Positions 5,842 through 6,587 of a DNA stretch of 6,587 nucleotides are shown one piece after another. The stretch covers positions 1 through 6,587 of the forward strand of contig JBELML010000206.1 in the NCBI GenBank assembly GCA_042095835.1. The letters run 5' to 3'. A model generated the notes under the pieces. That model searched no databases, was not told the DNA's origin, and saw only the letters and a list, made by a program, of their open reading frames with translations. Numbering within the stretch: the stretch's first letter is position 1; each line of letters opens with the position of its first letter. The stretch comes from DATFKA01 sp042095835. Its GTDB lineage: Bacteria > Bacteroidota > Bacteroidia > Chitinophagales > Saprospiraceae. The translations under genes and the position numbers were made by a program.

Positions 5842-6351
5842 AAACGTTTTTTACCAACACTTTTATTTTTTGCTTTCGCTTTATTCTTTTCTACTTCAAC
5901 TATGGCGCAATCTAGAACGCGTGTAGCCAGTTTTTCCGCCGGACCAACACCTGCTCAAAAGAAATCTTTGCATATTGCTACACAGGGCGGTCAAAAGAAA
6001 ATAGCGCTATTATTACCAGCCGTTCAAGCGGCAAAGGCAAAGGCCAATTATAGAGGGCCATCTTTACAAAAAATGGCTACTGCCTACCGTACAAAATGTG
6101 CTTACGTGAATCGCCTAAGAGGTAATGTCAATACAGCCCAGTACAAGCAACTACAAGCTGATTTTTCTCGGCTCAATAAAGACTTAGACATGTATATCCG
6201 TGCTCACAGTAGACGCGATGGATCTCAGTTTTCAGATTGCTATACCGATTGTCACCAATCTTTTCCAGGTATCGGTGGTGGAGCCGGAGCGAATCGTTTC
6301 GCCTGTAAGTTTGGCTGTTTTGTGGAGGCTACTGGAGGGAGAGGAAATTAA
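5839..6351 (+). CDS. Small exported basic protein with twin CX3C cysteine motif, unknown function
   Basis: I do not recognise a characterised family. The 170-residue product begins with a clear Sec signal peptide: MKR, a hydrophobic core at 4-17 and TMA before Q24, with cleavage likely after A23. This dictates the ATG at 5839 rather than a TTG start 90 bp upstream, which would put 30 charged residues before the signal. The mature part (about 147 residues) is Lys/Arg-rich at first, with Ala-rich helix-like stretches at about 53-70 and 75-95, then an amphipathic helix at 100-125. The C-terminus carries C134-x3-C138 and C156-x3-C160, separated by 17 residues including a glycine-rich turn (FPGIGGGAG). 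Two disulfides could staple a helical hairpin. C87 is unpaired in this model. The protein is presumably periplasmic or secreted, because no lipobox, membrane anchor or sorting domain is visible. The gene is monocistronic, with a hairpin over its start and an intrinsic terminator 27 bp after its stop. Confidence 0.82.
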   Translation: MKRFLPTLLFFAFALFFSTSTMAQSRTRVASFSAGPTPAQKKSLHIATQGGQKKIALLLPAVQAAKAKANYRGPSLQKMATAYRTKCAYVNRLRGNVNTAQYKQLQADFSRLNKDLDMYIRAHSRRDGSQFSDCYTDCHQSFPGIGGGAGANRFACKFGCFVEATGGRGN

Positions 6352-6378
6352 ATAGAAATACTACCATCAGAAAGGCAT

Positions 6379-6420
6379 AAATGCCCAGATCGCTTAAGTG
6401 GTCTGGGCATTTTCTATTTT
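6379..6420 (+). terminator. Strong intrinsic terminator after the secreted-protein gene
   Basis: AAATGCCCAGA (6379-6389) pairs perfectly with TCTGGGCATTT (6402-6412). Inside, U-G, C-G, G-U and C-G pairs extend the stem to 15 pairs closed by a TTAA tetraloop (6394-6397). The right arm runs into TTTTCTATTTT. The left A-run is too short for an efficient tail in the opposite direction, so I place it on the + strand as the end of the gene whose stop is at 6351. Confidence 0.88.
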
Positions 6421-6438
6421 AGCTGCTCTGGGCATTTT
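6402..6438 (+). repeat. Direct repeat of the terminator's 3' arm
   Basis: TCTGGGCATTTT occurs at 6402-6413 and again at 6427-6438, each followed by T-rich sequence and then TTTAGC or TTAGC. The two copies are 25 bp apart, which looks like a tandem duplication of the right arm and its T-tract with a few bases since lost. The second copy has no left arm of its own but could compete for the left arm at 6380-6389. Confidence 0.75.
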
Positions 6439-6587
6439 TAGCCTAGCAATTGCAATTCTAACTATTCGCATAGGGCAAACGCATTAAAATAAAAACTTAA
6501 AAAGAAATGCTTATTTCTCGAAATTAAGTGTGAAAAAGGTCATAAGTGAAGTGCGGGATGCCGCCTAGGCATTGTCTGAGCGGAGCG
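6439..6587. other. Non-coding right end
   Basis: I find no open reading frame of credible length or composition on either strand. The stretch is AT-rich up to about 6540 and then becomes GC-rich. The GC-rich end contains the perfect 8-bp palindrome GCCTAGGC (6563-6570), flanked by AT at 6571-6572 so that ATGCC and GGCAT also pair (6558-6562 with 6568-6572). The sequence is cut by the window edge, so whether this is the start of a dispersed repeat or an intergenic signal cannot be judged. Confidence 0.5.

Noticed and set aside
6238..6255. CX3CH read as a haem c attachment site
   Set aside because: The canonical motif is CX2CH. Here the cysteines are matched by a second CX3C without His, and no distal ligand or cytochrome genes are visible. 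Structural disulfides are more likely.

Overview
The window looks like chromosomal DNA from a Bacteroidota bacterium, possibly of the Saprospiria/Lewinella type. This is inferred from several features. There is a CarboxypepD_reg-like/TonB-dependent outer-membrane receptor. The secreted proteins have signal peptides ending just before Q (G|Q and A|Q). No gene has a convincing Shine-Dalgarno sequence, the upstream regions are AT-rich, and base composition is moderate. There is no phage, IS, CRISPR, tRNA or rRNA signature.

Layout. Positions 1-322 hold no gene. They carry a 25-bp hairpin, a G-rich degenerate 8-bp tandem repeat (52-169, with two canonical G-quadruplex motifs) and a nearly perfect 7-bp tandem repeat (243-303) that stops 19 bp before the first gene. 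Gene 1 (323-1591, +) is an Nramp-family membrane transporter that lacks the usual DPGN metal-binding motif. It converges, with a 4-bp gap, on gene 2 (1596-3155, -), a MidA/NDUFAF7-like SAM-dependent methyltransferase with a C-terminal TPR tail. Gene 3 (3312-5633, -) is a complete TonB-dependent receptor without a SusD-type partner in view. After a divergent intergenic region, gene 4 (5839-6351, +) encodes a small exported basic protein with a twin CX3C cysteine motif. Its start codon lies inside the right arm of a 9-bp inverted repeat. A strong intrinsic terminator follows (6379-6420) with a partly duplicated 3' arm, and then non-coding sequence runs to the window end.

How the genes relate. 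I see no evidence that they form one pathway. Genes 2 and 3 share a strand but are 156 bp apart. Genes 1 and 2 are tail to tail. Genes 3 and 4 are divergent, so their intergenic region could be shared by two promoters. Nothing here is a clear undescribed multi-gene system. The most promising local novelty is gene 4 with its start-codon hairpin, followed by the repeat-packed leader of the atypical Nramp gene.
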